This document shows, piece by piece, positions 8,937 to 18,375 of a stretch of DNA of 64,000 nucleotides (position 1 is its first letter; each line of letters opens with the position of its first letter). Below the pieces are notes generated by a model. The model was given only the letters and a program-made list of their open reading frames with translations, had not been told where the DNA came from and did not search any database. The translations under genes and the position numbers were made by a program. The stretch lies in NCBI RefSeq assembly GCF_042684665.1, contig NZ_JBHULY010000019.1, positions 62,001 through 126,000 on the forward strand, read 5' to 3'. This stretch comes from Jejuia rubra. GTDB taxonomy: Bacteria; Bacteroidota; Bacteroidia; Flavobacteriales; Flavobacteriaceae.

Positions 8937-11288
8937 ATGACTGTTCATATCCAATTCATAAAAAAACATAAAGTTAAATCGACAGTTTTAGCCGTGCTTT
9001 TGGTGGGATATTATTTCTGTTTACCAAATCAATTATTTGAAGATCCAACAGCTACAGTAATTACATGTTCCAAAAATGAATTATTAGGGGCGCAGATCGC
9101 AAAGGATGGCCAATGGCGCTTTCCTCACAATGATTCGCTTTCCCAAAAATTTAAGACTTGTATCATTCAATTTGAAGATGAATATTTCCATCAGCACCCA
9201 GGTTTTAATCCTGTATCTATTTTTAAAGCATTTAGGGAAAACTTAAAATCTGATGGCATAAAAAGAGGGGGAAGTACTTTAACACAACAAGTAATTCGAT
9301 TGTCGAGAAAAGGCCAAAAGCGTACGTATTTAGAAAAGTTGAAGGAACTTGTTTTAGCTACCCGATTGGAGTTGAGGGAAAGCAAATCCAATATTTTGGC
9401 TCTTTATGCCAGCAATGCACCCTTTGGGGGCAACGTTGTGGGCCTGGATGCTGCTTCATGGCGCTATTTTAATCGGGGCCCAAAAACTCTATCATGGGGC
9501 GAGAGTGCTACATTGGCCGTTTTGCCCAATGCACCAGGTTTGATTTATCCCGGTAAAAACCGCGAACGATTACAAAAAAAACGAGACCGCCTTTTGAAAA
9601 AGTTGTTGAACAACAAAATTATAGATTCGCTCACCTACCAATTATCTATTGCCGAGGAATTACCTGAAAAACCATATCCTTTACCTCAAATTGCGCCCCA
9701 CTTGCTTCAAAACGTAGCAAAATCCCATCACGGGAAAAGCATCCGAACTTCAGTTGATATACAACTTCAAAATCAAATCAACCATATTGTTAAAACACAT
9801 TACAGGCAATTAAGTCAAAATGAAATTTATAATGCCTCCGTACTTGTTCTCAATGTACATACTAGAAAAGTTCTGGCCTATGTAGGCAATACACCAACGG
9901 ATAGGGCGCACCAAAACCACGTGGATATTATTGACAAACCAAGAAGTACAGGTAGTATATTGAAACCCTTTTTATATGCGGCTATGCTGGATACAGGCGA
10001 CTTGCTTCCCAATACTTTAATAGCCGATGTACCAACACAATTTGGAAACTATAATCCAGAAAACTTTGACAAAAGCTATAATGGAGCTGTTTCGGCCGGT
10101 AAAGCTTTGTCTAGGTCGTTAAATGTGCCGGCAGTCCGTATGTTACAAAATTTTGGCCTAGATAGGTTTCATCATTATTTAGAAGATTTAAAACTGAAAG
10201 ATTTAAAATTCAATGCTAATCATTACGGCCTCTCTTTGATTTTGGGGGGAGCGGAAAGCAACCTTTGGGATTTGTGCAAAAGCTATGCGGCGTTATCATC
10301 TACTTTAAATCATTTTACAGAAACTTCCAGCGAGTATTATTCAAATGAGTTTTGTGAACCCACATATTTATATTCTGAAACTATAGATTTTGGTAAAAAG
10401 AAAGGCGAGAAAACCCTTTTTGATGCAGGTTCTATTTATTTGACATTCGAAAGCATGAAGGAGGTCAACCGTCCTGAAAGTAATGAAAGCTGGGAGTTTT
10501 TTGATGACTCAAAACAGATTGCATGGAAAACTGGCACTAGTTTTGGGTTTCGGGATGCCTGGGCCATTGGCACAACTAAAGATTATGTGGTTGGTGTTTG
10601 GGTGGGCAATGCTGACGGTGAGGGACGACCGGGGCTGGTTGGTGTTCAAACTGCGGCCCCAATCATGTTTGATGTATTTGACGTATTGCCCAACAGCGAT
10701 TGGTTTGATATACCTTATGACGAAATGCAACAAGTTTCTATTTGTCAGCAAAGTGGACATAGGGCTTCTCCAAATTGTGATGAAGTGTCAGACAATTATA
10801 TTCAAATTAGTGGATTGAAAACGCCTCCTTGCCCATACCATGTTCTGGTGCATTTGGATAAAAATGAAACATATCAAGTAAATACCTCTTGTGAAGATAT
10901 TTCCAAAATCAAGCATAAACCTTGGTTTGTATTACCTCCTCTAATGGCCCATTATTTTAAAGCCAAAAATCCATTTTATAAACCACTGCCAAAGTTTAGG
11001 GAAGATTGCACAGGGGCACAAGTGTCTTCAATTGACTTTATTTATCCGAAAGCCAATAATAAAATATTTCTTCCAAAGGATTTTGATGGCGAAACCAACG
11101 ACCTTATTCTAAAAATAGCACATTCCAAACCTGAAAGCACAATATTTTGGTATATAGATGCAACTTTTGTCGGTACTACAAAGGACATTCATGAATTGGG
11201 TATTAAACCAGATTCTGGTAAACATACCATTACCGTAGTAGATGAGTTTGGGAATGAAGCCAAACGAATCTTTGAAATAACACTCTAA
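8937..11288 (+). CDS. pbpC: Penicillin-binding protein 1C (bifunctional transglycosylase/transpeptidase)
   Basis: 783 residues with an N-terminal membrane anchor (about 13-30). The GT51 glycosyltransferase domain polymerises lipid II: E80-D81 in the EDEYFHQHPG motif, then GGSTLTQQ at 111-118. The transpeptidase domain has S340-I-L-K343 in TGSILKPF, S394-L-N396 and K531-T-G-T534. A PBP1C-type C-terminal domain (about 690-783) follows, after a cysteine-containing linker. All catalytic motifs are intact. In many bacteria pbpC lies next to an alpha-2-macroglobulin gene; none is present here, and the gene is flanked by two paralogous T9SS repeat proteins on the other strand. Its stop codon overlaps that of the convergent gene. 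The 283 bases upstream hold no clear promoter match. Confidence 0.95.
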   Translation: MTVHIQFIKKHKVKSTVLAVLLVGYYFCLPNQLFEDPTATVITCSKNELLGAQIAKDGQWRFPHNDSLSQKFKTCIIQFEDEYFHQHPGFNPVSIFKAFRENLKSDGIKRGGSTLTQQVIRLSRKGQKRTYLEKLKELVLATRLELRESKSNILALYASNAPFGGNVVGLDAASWRYFNRGPKTLSWGESATLAVLPNAPGLIYPGKNRERLQKKRDRLLKKLLNNKIIDSLTYQLSIAEELPEKPYPLPQIAPHLLQNVAKSHHGKSIRTSVDIQLQNQINHIVKTHYRQLSQNEIYNASVLVLNVHTRKVLAYVGNTPTDRAHQNHVDIIDKPRSTGSILKPFLYAAMLDTGDLLPNTLIADVPTQFGNYNPENFDKSYNGAVSAGKALSRSLNVPAVRMLQNFGLDRFHHYLEDLKLKDLKFNANHYGLSLILGGAESNLWDLCKSYAALSSTLNHFTETSSEYYSNEFCEPTYLYSETIDFGKKKGEKTLFDAGSIYLTFESMKEVNRPESNESWEFFDDSKQIAWKTGTSFGFRDAWAIGTTKDYVVGVWVGNADGEGRPGLVGVQTAAPIMFDVFDVLPNSDWFDIPYDEMQQVSICQQSGHRASPNCDEVSDNYIQISGLKTPPCPYHVLVHLDKNETYQVNTSCEDISKIKHKPWFVLPPLMAHYFKAKNPFYKPLPKFREDCTGAQVSSIDFIYPKANNKIFLPKDFDGETNDLILKIAHSKPESTIFWYIDATFVGTTKDIHELGIKPDSGKHTITVVDEFGNEAKRIFEITL

Positions 11289-13603
11289 CGCTTCAAGGTA
11301 AAGTGCCCCGTAAATATTTGATTTTCTATCGTAATAACATACCAATAATCACTACTTGGTAAATCCTCTCCATTTAAAGTGCCATTCCAACTAAAAGGAC
11401 TGTTTCTTGAAAATTTGAGTAATTTCCCATACCTGTTGTAAATTGAAACCTCAGAGGTAGTGAAATATTGAAGTCCGGATAAATCGAAAGTGTCGTTGAA
11501 ACCATCATTGTTAGGTGTAAAAAATGTAGGAATGTAAAAATGCCGATGTTGTAGAACGCTTTCATCATCACAGTTGCTATTTTTCACCTCCACTGAATAC
11601 AATCCACCGTCAACATTAAAAAAGGTATTATTTGACTGAAAAGAAATGCCATCTAATGAATACAAAAAATCTCCTGTATTAGAAGTTTTGACAATAATTT
11701 CGTTGCCATCTGACATAATACTTTCAATCACCGGTTTTTCTAAAACCTCAACATTAAAAATCTGGGTCTCAAAAGTACACGACCCACCTGTAATTTGAAC
11801 TTCGTATCTGCCTGGGGATTCCACATCAATATTACTGATTGTTTCGCCCGTACTCCAAAGGTATGTAGGGTTTGAAATACTAGTTTGAGGCTGTAGAGTC
11901 AATTCATCTCCTTCACACAGCTCAAAATCCTCTTCAACGGTTGTTCCGGGTCGTGTTCCAGAAATTTCCCAGGCACAAGAAGACGTATTAAAGGTAGCCG
12001 TCTCCCAACATTCTAGGCTTGGCATAGTAGGCTGAGTTCCTGAAACATTCCATGAACAAGTGGTGTCATTGAAAGTGGCGGTCTCCCAACATTCTATAAA
12101 TGGTTGGGATGGTTGCGTTCCAAAAAGGTCCCAAGAGCATGTTGTAACATTAAACATAGTAGTTTCCCAACATTCCAGCACGGGCTGTTCTGGCTCGGTA
12201 CCCGATACTTCCCAAATACAGGTAGAGTTATTAAACATTGCTGTTTCCCAGCATTCCAAAGTGGGCTGTAGTGGCTGGCTACCAGTAACATCCCAAGCAC
12301 AGTTTGTGGTATTAAATGTGGCTGTTTCCCAACATTCAAGGGTAGGTTGTTCGGGCTGCGTACCCAATACTTCCCAAGCACAACTATTAGCATCAAAAGT
12401 TGACGTTTCCCAACACTCTATCGTTGGCTGTATGGGCATGGTTCCCGATATTTCCCAGCTACAGGTGGTGGAATTAAAAGTAGCTATTTCCCAACATTCC
12501 AAGACTGGTCTTGCGGGTTGCGTTCCGGTAACGTCCCACGAACAGGTGGTTTCATTAATAGTGGCCATTTCCCAACAATTCAATGTGGGCATTGAAGGTA
12601 ATTGGTTCACTGTAACCCGATATTCGTTTGAAAAGGAAACGCATAATGCATTGGATAAATTGACTGCAACTTCCGCTATTTTAGCCCTGTAATATGCCGT
12701 GCTAGAAACAGAAATATTAAGAGTTTGATTGTTTTCTCCTGGCAGATCATTCCATGTAGCGCCACCATCCGTACTCGATTGCCACTGATAAAAATGTGAG
12801 CTGTAGACCGCAAAATCGGGCAAAGCATTTAAAGTTGTTGCAAAAGGAGCTTGTGTACTACACAAATTCTGGGCACTCCTATTTGAAGTATCCGTTACCG
12901 TAACAGTGTCTCCACAGGATTTAAATTCAATATCGTCTATGGCCAAATCGTTGCCGCACCCTCCTTGCCCATTGTTTATCATCTTGAGAATTACTGTGTT
13001 TTGTGCGGACAATGTTTGAAAGACAAGTGCATATTCCCGCCAAATCGGTGTGGCTGTTTCCACAATATTTCCGGTATTTCCACTTGCCAATAAATTGGTG
13101 TCAGTTCCATCCCAAATCTCAAATCTTACGTTTATCGGAATTGTCCCTCCCGGCTGGGTTGAGCAAAAGGTATTGGCTATTACCAAATTTAGTACCCAAG
13201 CCGAAAATTCATAGGTTGTTGTTTCGCACAACCCTGTTACTGTTGTTCTGTAGAATTCTCCCGCAGTAGCCGCTGCGTTCACCACAAGAAATTTCCCATC
13301 CACATCATTTGGCGTATGATCCACAATACCATGCCAATTGAATGAGTTTCCAAATGTATTGTTGGTTACGGTATAAAAACCGTCTACAGGGTATCCCGAT
13401 GCAAACGGATAGGTAGTCGTCCCTGTCGGTAGAGAATTATTAATTGTACCCTTGCTAAAGTCTTCAGTAAAAATAGGGTCTCCTGAATTACCAGAGCAAA
13501 AGCCCAGCTGGGCAATTGCATTTTGAGAAAATGCTAGAACCGCAATGATCCCAAAAAATAGTGCGGGACAAGAATTGCCTTTTGCTTTAGTATTGTGGAA
13601 CAT
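11285..13603 (-). CDS. T9SS type B protein with 8 copies of the 27-residue two-cysteine repeat
   Basis: 772 residues with a signal peptide ending near AFSQNAIAQ. It has the same order as the 949-residue paralogue at 5804-8653: mature start QLGFCSGNSGDPIF, a carbohydrate-binding-like beta-sandwich (ENDLAIDDIEF-like end), an Ig-like FYQWQSSTDGG segment, repeats (residues about 338-553), a linker, and a type B sorting domain (TFFTPNNDGFNDTF to TGHFTLKR). The difference in length comes from having 8 repeats instead of 15. Its TAG stop shares bases 11286-11287 with the TAA stop of pbpC. A good promoter lies just upstream. It is likely a secreted surface protein; its function is unknown. The two paralogues probably arose by duplication, after which pbpC came to lie between them or was already there. 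Confidence 0.85.
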   Translation of the reverse strand: MFHNTKAKGNSCPALFFGIIAVLAFSQNAIAQLGFCSGNSGDPIFTEDFSKGTINNSLPTGTTTYPFASGYPVDGFYTVTNNTFGNSFNWHGIVDHTPNDVDGKFLVVNAAATAGEFYRTTVTGLCETTTYEFSAWVLNLVIANTFCSTQPGGTIPINVRFEIWDGTDTNLLASGNTGNIVETATPIWREYALVFQTLSAQNTVILKMINNGQGGCGNDLAIDDIEFKSCGDTVTVTDTSNRSAQNLCSTQAPFATTLNALPDFAVYSSHFYQWQSSTDGGATWNDLPGENNQTLNISVSSTAYYRAKIAEVAVNLSNALCVSFSNEYRVTVNQLPSMPTLNCWEMATINETTCSWDVTGTQPARPVLECWEIATFNSTTCSWEISGTMPIQPTIECWETSTFDANSCAWEVLGTQPEQPTLECWETATFNTTNCAWDVTGSQPLQPTLECWETAMFNNSTCIWEVSGTEPEQPVLECWETTMFNVTTCSWDLFGTQPSQPFIECWETATFNDTTCSWNVSGTQPTMPSLECWETATFNTSSCAWEISGTRPGTTVEEDFELCEGDELTLQPQTSISNPTYLWSTGETISNIDVESPGRYEVQITGGSCTFETQIFNVEVLEKPVIESIMSDGNEIIVKTSNTGDFLYSLDGISFQSNNTFFNVDGGLYSVEVKNSNCDDESVLQHRHFYIPTFFTPNNDGFNDTFDLSGLQYFTTSEVSIYNRYGKLLKFSRNSPFSWNGTLNGEDLPSSDYWYVITIENQIFTGHFTLKR
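11944..12591 (-). repeat. Coding tandem array, 8 x 81 bp
   Basis: Eight 81-bp units encode the CWETATFN...C(S/A)W repeat. Unlike the larger array, copies do not alternate between two types. Because the unit is a multiple of three, antisense frames stay open across the array. Boundaries are approximate. Confidence 0.85.
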
Positions 13604-13617
13604 CAGAAAATATTGTG

Positions 13618-13646
13618 CAAAGCTATATTACACAAAAGTTATTCAA
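13618..13646 (-). promoter_or_regulatory. Promoter for the 8-repeat T9SS protein
   Basis: TTG-N18-TAGCTTTG on the minus strand, with the -7 box ending 14 bases before the ATG. This is a good match to the Bacteroidota promoter and implies a leader of under 10 bases. Confidence 0.65.
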
Positions 13647-13742
13647 TTCATAGATAATCCTTGTGCTTTAAAACTATACAAATACCATACAAAGACTGAA
13701 AAACAGAATGTTTCTGCCAAAGTTGGTTCCTAAGAAAAATGA

Positions 13743-14300
13743 TTACCGCAGGGAAAATCCCTTGGCGGCCCACCAAGGGTGCACTTCAATTTTTAATCGG
13801 CCAGCCTTTACCATCGGGTCGGATTTGGCCAAGCTATCCGCCATTTTCAGTGTCGGTACGTTGTAAATGGTAATGCCTCGTATGTCACCATCATCCCCAA
13901 AAGGCCCAGAGATATCAGCATAGCCCATCTCATACATTTTAGTTAAATGTGCCAAATGCTGGTTCTGTAGTTCGGCCGTTTCTTCTTCATTTTGTCCACG
14001 AATAGGTCCGGTTTTCAAAAAGGCGATAAAATACTGTTGCATCAAAATGGTGTCCTGGGTGGCCTCATCCACGTAATCAAAAATTTTAAAACCTTTCGCC
14101 GTTAATTCGGCTTTCAAAGCCTTAGCGGTTTTTGCAGCTACTTCCGCAACCTCTTTACTATAGGTCTCAGCATGATCGTGAACTTTAACAGGCTTTTCTA
14201 TCACGGGTTTCTGTAACTCCGAATCTGGCGTAGTTTTGTCCTGTTTGCAAGCAAATATTGCTAATACAAGTCCTAAATAAAGTATAATGGATAGTTTCAT
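13743..14300 (-). CDS. Lipoprotein with YCII-like domain
   Basis: 185 residues. A lipoprotein signal peptide ends in LAIFACKQD, so the protein is probably anchored by Cys18. A charged linker follows, then from about residue 85 a YCII-related domain (YFIAFLKTGP, QNQHLAHLTKMYEMGYADISGPFGDDGDIR, the latter with HLA and GPF elements typical of the ferredoxin-like YCII fold). Some YCII proteins have enzyme activity, but most have no known substrate, so no reaction is claimed. Its start overlaps the end of the CYTH gene by four bases (ATG inside the stop region), so the two are co-translated or at least co-transcribed. Confidence 0.75.
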   Translation of the reverse strand: MKLSIILYLGLVLAIFACKQDKTTPDSELQKPVIEKPVKVHDHAETYSKEVAEVAAKTAKALKAELTAKGFKIFDYVDEATQDTILMQQYFIAFLKTGPIRGQNEEETAELQNQHLAHLTKMYEMGYADISGPFGDDGDIRGITIYNVPTLKMADSLAKSDPMVKAGRLKIEVHPWWAAKGFSLR

Positions 14301-14770
14301 TTTTTCCAGGTTTTAAAAGGTTCTTTGCTTAATTGCGAATTGTAATATTTTATTTGTCCGGTAACTTCGGCACCTAGCCATTTAGGCTTCTCAAAGGTTT
14401 CATTCTCAAAATCTAATTCTATCTCGGCCACTATTAGACCTTCATTGTCACCTAAAAATTCATCTATTTCATATATGTGCGTTCCAAGTTCAACTTCATA
14501 GCGTATTTTTTCAATAATAGTTGGCTCACACAATTTAAGCAAATTCTCGGCATCGGATTTTGAAATTTCGGTTTCCCATTCAAAACGGCTTAAACCATCA
14601 TCCGTGGATTTCCCCTTTACGGTTAAAAAACCTTGGACACCTTTTAAGCGTACTCTTACCGTCCGTTCTTTATGAGTGTTTAGAAACCCTTGAACTAATC
14701 GTATTTCAGACTTTGCTTCGTTCTTATAAGCTGTTGAATTCACCAAGAATTTACGTTCTATTTCTATCAT
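14297..14770 (-). CDS. CYTH domain protein (triphosphate-tunnel family)
   Basis: 157 residues from the chosen start. The frame extends eight codons further upstream, but the ATG at 14770 gives the family's N-terminal ExExK signature (M-I-E-I-E-R-K: E3, E5, K7) and has GGGGAG just before it. Basic and acidic residues follow in the usual tunnel pattern (TVRVRLKG, GFLTVKGKS, FEWETEI, YEIDEF, VAEIELD). CYTH enzymes bind inorganic or organic triphosphates with divalent metal. In bacteria they range from triphosphatase to class IV adenylate cyclase, and the sequence does not decide between these. It lies upstream of, and overlaps, the YCII lipoprotein gene. Confidence 0.85.
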   Translation of the reverse strand: MIEIERKFLVNSTAYKNEAKSEIRLVQGFLNTHKERTVRVRLKGVQGFLTVKGKSTDDGLSRFEWETEISKSDAENLLKLCEPTIIEKIRYEVELGTHIYEIDEFLGDNEGLIVAEIELDFENETFEKPKWLGAEVTGQIKYYNSQLSKEPFKTWKK

Positions 14771-14815
14771 ACTACTCCCCATGAAAATGGGCATCTACTT
14801 TTTAACTTTTATAAG

Positions 14816-14835
14816 ATTCCTGCCTTCGCAGGAAT
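14816..14835. repeat. Dispersed hairpin repeat (ATTCCTGC-GCAGGAAT)
   Basis: An 8-bp perfect stem, ATTCCTGC / GCAGGAAT, with a CTTC loop, between the divergent CYTH and dinB genes. The same stem with a GGAA loop occurs at 39889-39908. Confidence 0.7.
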
Positions 14836-14850
14836 TCATAAATTTACGGG

Positions 14851-15975
14851 ATGTCATCGGATTTACCAATACGAAAAATTATTCATGTGGATATGGATGC
14901 GTTTTATGCTTCGGTAGAGCAAATGGATAATCCGGAATTAATGGGGAAACCTATTGCTGTGGGCGGAGGTGGCAAACGTGGGGTAGTAAGTGCCGCAAGT
15001 TACGAGGCCCGGAAGTTTGGTGTAAAAAGTGCTATGGCAGGTACACTTGCCTCAAAACTTTGTCCAGAACTAATTTTTGTAAGGGCGAATTTTGAACGAT
15101 ATACCGAAATTTCAAAACAGATCCGGCACATATTTTTCGATTATACAGATTTAGTGGAACCTCTATCTTTGGATGAAGCCTACTTGGATGTTACCGAAAA
15201 CAAAAAAGGTAATCCCAGCGCTACCTTGATTGCCACTGAAATCAGAGAGAGGATTTTTAACGAGGTGGGATTAACAGCTTCCGCCGGAATTTCTATCAAT
15301 AAATTTATTGCGAAAATAGCCAGCGATTACAATAAACCTAACGGACAAAAAACTGTAAACCCCGAAGAAGTTTTGGGGTTTTTGGAGCAATTAGATATTC
15401 GAAAGTTTTATGGCGTTGGCAAAGTAACTGCAGAAAAAATGTATCAAAAAGGCATTTTTACAGGATTGGAATTAAAACAAAAATCCTTGGATTATTTAGA
15501 AGAGCATTTCGGGAAATCTGGGAAATATTATTACTACATCGTTCGGGGCATTCACACCAGTGAAGTAAAACCCCATCGCACCCGTAAAAGCTTGGCAGCC
15601 GAACGCACCTTTAGCGAAAACCTATCTTCCGAAATCTTTATGCTTGAAAAACTGGAGCATATTGCAGAAGAAGTGTCTAGGCGATTAACCAAAAGTAAGG
15701 TAGCAGGAAAAACAATCACCCTAAAAATAAAATACAGCGATTTTACCCTGAATACCCGGAGCAAAACCTTACCCTATTATATCAGTGACAAAAGTGTGAT
15801 TTTAGAAACTACAAAGGATTTGTTGTACCAAGAGAAATTGAATAATTCGGTACGCTTGCTCGGGATTTCCCTTTCGAATTTGAATACTGAAAAAAAGGAA
15901 GCCGAGTCTAAAAATGACCCAAGTAAATCTGAGGAAAAGCAAAATGTGAGTGCGCAGTTGCGATTTGAGTTTTAG
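14851..15975 (+). CDS. dinB: DNA polymerase IV (Y family)
   Basis: 374 residues. This translesion polymerase copies damaged templates with low fidelity. Seen: D14 in HVDMDAFYASVEQ, D108-E109 in SLDEAYLDV, the SAGISINKFIAKIASDYNKPNG stretch of the palm/thumb, a helix-hairpin-helix KFYGVGKVTAEK, and a little-finger domain (TITLKIKYSDF). The last residues, QLRFEF, resemble a beta-clamp binding motif. Length and motifs are normal for DinB. The ATG follows a TAAATTTA box by only 4 bases, so the message may have almost no leader. No LexA-like operator is obvious. Confidence 0.95.
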   Translation: MSSDLPIRKIIHVDMDAFYASVEQMDNPELMGKPIAVGGGGKRGVVSAASYEARKFGVKSAMAGTLASKLCPELIFVRANFERYTEISKQIRHIFFDYTDLVEPLSLDEAYLDVTENKKGNPSATLIATEIRERIFNEVGLTASAGISINKFIAKIASDYNKPNGQKTVNPEEVLGFLEQLDIRKFYGVGKVTAEKMYQKGIFTGLELKQKSLDYLEEHFGKSGKYYYYIVRGIHTSEVKPHRTRKSLAAERTFSENLSSEIFMLEKLEHIAEEVSRRLTKSKVAGKTITLKIKYSDFTLNTRSKTLPYYISDKSVILETTKDLLYQEKLNNSVRLLGISLSNLNTEKKEAESKNDPSKSEEKQNVSAQLRFEF

Positions 15976-16215
15976 AGTAATCTTTACAAAGTTGAAACAG
16001 TTGGAGGAAATAAACTTTATATCAGAATATATGGGTGTTGATAGTGAATTCCAACTTTTAGGGTTCTGCCCAGACCGTAATCGTTCAAAATAGAACGTTC
16101 TGTAAATAATAGATGAAAGCGCGGGCTCTTTCCTTATGTCGAACAAATTAGAAATCAACTATCCAATACTTTTTATTAATTTGAGGGTTATTTCTTAGTT
16201 GATAGTAAATGCTAT

Positions 16216-17286
16216 TCATTCGGAATAAATCTCTGGATTAGGATAAAAGGCCGCAATAGCAAACCAATAGCTCATTACGGAGGTTACAGGGGTTAGGGTT
16301 TCTCCGGTTCTTGGGCCAGAAATGGCGGTTCCAAAAATAGACCATATATTGCCTTCGTTATCCGTAAAGAATCCCTCCGAACCACTAAAGTTGTATTCAA
16401 AATTTAGGTCTAAATAGTCGCCGTTAAGCTCAAATCCGTATATCAGGTTTTGGTTACCAACAATCAAATAGTCCCTTACATTAAAGCTGTCTTTTATGGC
16501 TTTGCCACCTTCGAAATCTGAAAGTTGATAGACTTTTGAAGTCCCCTCTTCAATAATAGCATATACCCGCTCCTTATTGGGCAGGGCGGGGTTGGTAATC
16601 TCCGGCCTAAAAATAAAGCGGCCGTTGTTGGTAGCGTAATCGCCATACGGCGACACCCCATAATTTCTTGAAAACCCGGTAGATGTACTCAGTACTTGGG
16701 TGTTGGGATAGAGGGTTTTCCATGTGAGCCAGTCTGTTTCTACCACACCATATAGTTTCGGTACATCATTGATCAGTTCACCATTGACACATTCCAAACG
16801 GAGTTGGGACCAATAGCTGTCTGTATTTCTATCGTACATAATCAAGTTGGCATTGAACAACAGGCCAGACACTCCAAAAGTGGTTCGGGTATTGGCCGTT
16901 TTGCTTTCCCAGGCGAATGCGGTGCCCGTCAAGGGGCAATAATTTAGGGTGAAAAATGCACCGTTAATTTCGTCGTTCACCACCTCATGCCAATCTAGGA
17001 CTATATGCGGATAAGCCTTTACTTCATTATCTTTAACAATACCCACTACCAAATCATCATTATTTAAAAAACTAGCTTGCGAAGCAGAAATAAATTGAGG
17101 ATTATCAATGGAAGGAATTCCGTCCTTTCCCGGGCCACCATCCCTTACCAAATTTACGGGAATGGTCCAATCTGATGAAGCAGGAGGGGGTGTAATAATG
17201 GTCTGTCCGTTTGGTGGGCTATCATTGGGGGTACTGCAGGATGCAAAGACTAATAAAAGCAACACTAATATTACACTTGATTTCAT
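16216..17286 (-). CDS. DUF3179 lipoprotein
   Basis: 356 residues. A lipoprotein signal ends in LLVFASCSTP (Cys17), then a proline-rich linker and a DUF3179 domain with its usual core: AYPHIVLDWHEVVND, FFTLNYCPLTGTAFAWES, and a later LSTSTGFSRNYG segment. The function of DUF3179 is not known. It lies 11 bases downstream of the beta-barrel gene at 17298-18266 on the same strand, so the pair is probably an operon encoding two envelope proteins. The 240-base gap to dinB holds a short inverted repeat around 16080 but no other gene. Confidence 0.85.
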   Translation of the reverse strand: MKSSVILVLLLLVFASCSTPNDSPPNGQTIITPPPASSDWTIPVNLVRDGGPGKDGIPSIDNPQFISASQASFLNNDDLVVGIVKDNEVKAYPHIVLDWHEVVNDEINGAFFTLNYCPLTGTAFAWESKTANTRTTFGVSGLLFNANLIMYDRNTDSYWSQLRLECVNGELINDVPKLYGVVETDWLTWKTLYPNTQVLSTSTGFSRNYGVSPYGDYATNNGRFIFRPEITNPALPNKERVYAIIEEGTSKVYQLSDFEGGKAIKDSFNVRDYLIVGNQNLIYGFELNGDYLDLNFEYNFSGSEGFFTDNEGNIWSIFGTAISGPRTGETLTPVTSVMSYWFAIAAFYPNPEIYSE

Positions 17287-17297
17287 AGCTCAATATT

Positions 17298-18266
17298 TTA
17301 TAGGTTTAACAATTTTGGTTTCGGTTTTAGTTTAATTAAAAATCCTGTGGTAATTCGGTATGTAGGTGTTAACTGCGTGCCATCCACATTACTATAAAGC
17401 GGCAGTTCTGCACGGGTAGAAAATATGAGGTTTGGAGTAATGTTAATGGAAATATCTGGTATGATAAATAACCAATTTCCGCCCGTATTATCCAAATCAA
17501 ATCCGTCAATTTCATCCAAGGCGGTATCCCGATATTTAAATGAAATATTAGGGTTTGCCAAAGTATTTAAAACGTTGAATTGGTCTGAAAACACCAAAAA
17601 CGCTTGAATTTCATTACCGAATTTATACGAAGAATTTCCCAAATACGTATCGTTTGTTCCCGTGCTACGATAGATTGCCCGGCCGGATATGGAAAGCGAA
17701 GGCCTGAAACTGGTTTGTTTTGAAGCTGAAAGAAAGAACACCACATCCCAAGCATTGCTCCCCGGTTGCAAATCGGCATTTAAAACGATACCTTGTGTGT
17801 TAGTTTCTGTGGATGATCCCAATGGAATTTTAGTACCAAGGCCGAATTCCGTATTGCTGTTTTTGCCCAAGGTGTTTTTAATATTGTACTTCACCAAAAG
17901 TAGCCCATCACCAATCCCAGAAGTTTGGTCCAAAGTTTCATTTCCAAATTGGGAAATGTTGCGACGTTGGTTTACCCAGGTGAACAGCCCTTCAACAGAT
18001 AAATGATTGGTAATGGCATAACTTGCATTAAATAACACAGAATGCGTAATACGTAGCCTAGAACTATCATCAAGACTTTCAGTGCCTGAATTTAAGGTGT
18101 TTAGGTTGTTGTAATCGTAATTAAGACTCAATTGAAAAGTGCCCTTTTCTTCTACAGACATGCCTATGTTGTTCGATAGTGGAATCCCACCCGAGCAACA
18201 GGTTTGAGCGTGTAATTTAAGCCCGCAAACCAGCAGTACGATAATGATTGAATGTTTTAAAACCAT
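17298..18266 (-). CDS. Outer-membrane beta-barrel-like protein
   Basis: 322 residues. A signal peptide ends near CGLKLHAQ, directly followed by TCCSGG. The rest alternates polar and hydrophobic residues in amphipathic strands (FQLSLNYDYNNL, HSVLFNASYAITNHLSVEG, LLLVKYNI, AWDVVFFLSASKQ, SISGRAIYR, NISFKYRD), ending in basic residues instead of a typical terminal aromatic. This pattern fits a transporter or MetA-like barrel of 12 or so strands. The substrate is unknown. The CCSG motif at the mature N-terminus is conserved-looking and might bind metal or form a disulfide, but that is a guess. It is upstream of the DUF3179 lipoprotein gene in a likely two-gene operon. Confidence 0.65.
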   Translation of the reverse strand: MVLKHSIIIVLLVCGLKLHAQTCCSGGIPLSNNIGMSVEEKGTFQLSLNYDYNNLNTLNSGTESLDDSSRLRITHSVLFNASYAITNHLSVEGLFTWVNQRRNISQFGNETLDQTSGIGDGLLLVKYNIKNTLGKNSNTEFGLGTKIPLGSSTETNTQGIVLNADLQPGSNAWDVVFFLSASKQTSFRPSLSISGRAIYRSTGTNDTYLGNSSYKFGNEIQAFLVFSDQFNVLNTLANPNISFKYRDTALDEIDGFDLDNTGGNWLFIIPDISINITPNLIFSTRAELPLYSNVDGTQLTPTYRITTGFLIKLKPKPKLLNL

Positions 18267-18375
18267 ATCTCTTCAACAACTACATTAAAACGGTCGTTGA
18301 ACCGCCTACTTTCTTACTAATTTTAACAGCTTCAAAAGAAAAAGGGAAAAATTGACAAGTGTCTGTTCGAGAATA

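Noticed and set aside
12060..12692. A 210-codon plus-strand frame
   Set aside because: It is antisense to the 81-bp repeat array of the T9SS protein. Because the unit is a multiple of three and lacks stops in this frame, it stays open by repetition alone.
14771..14794. Longer start for the CYTH protein
   Set aside because: The ATG at 14770 gives the conserved N-terminal ExExK motif at residues 3-7, as in the family, and has a purine-rich site before it.
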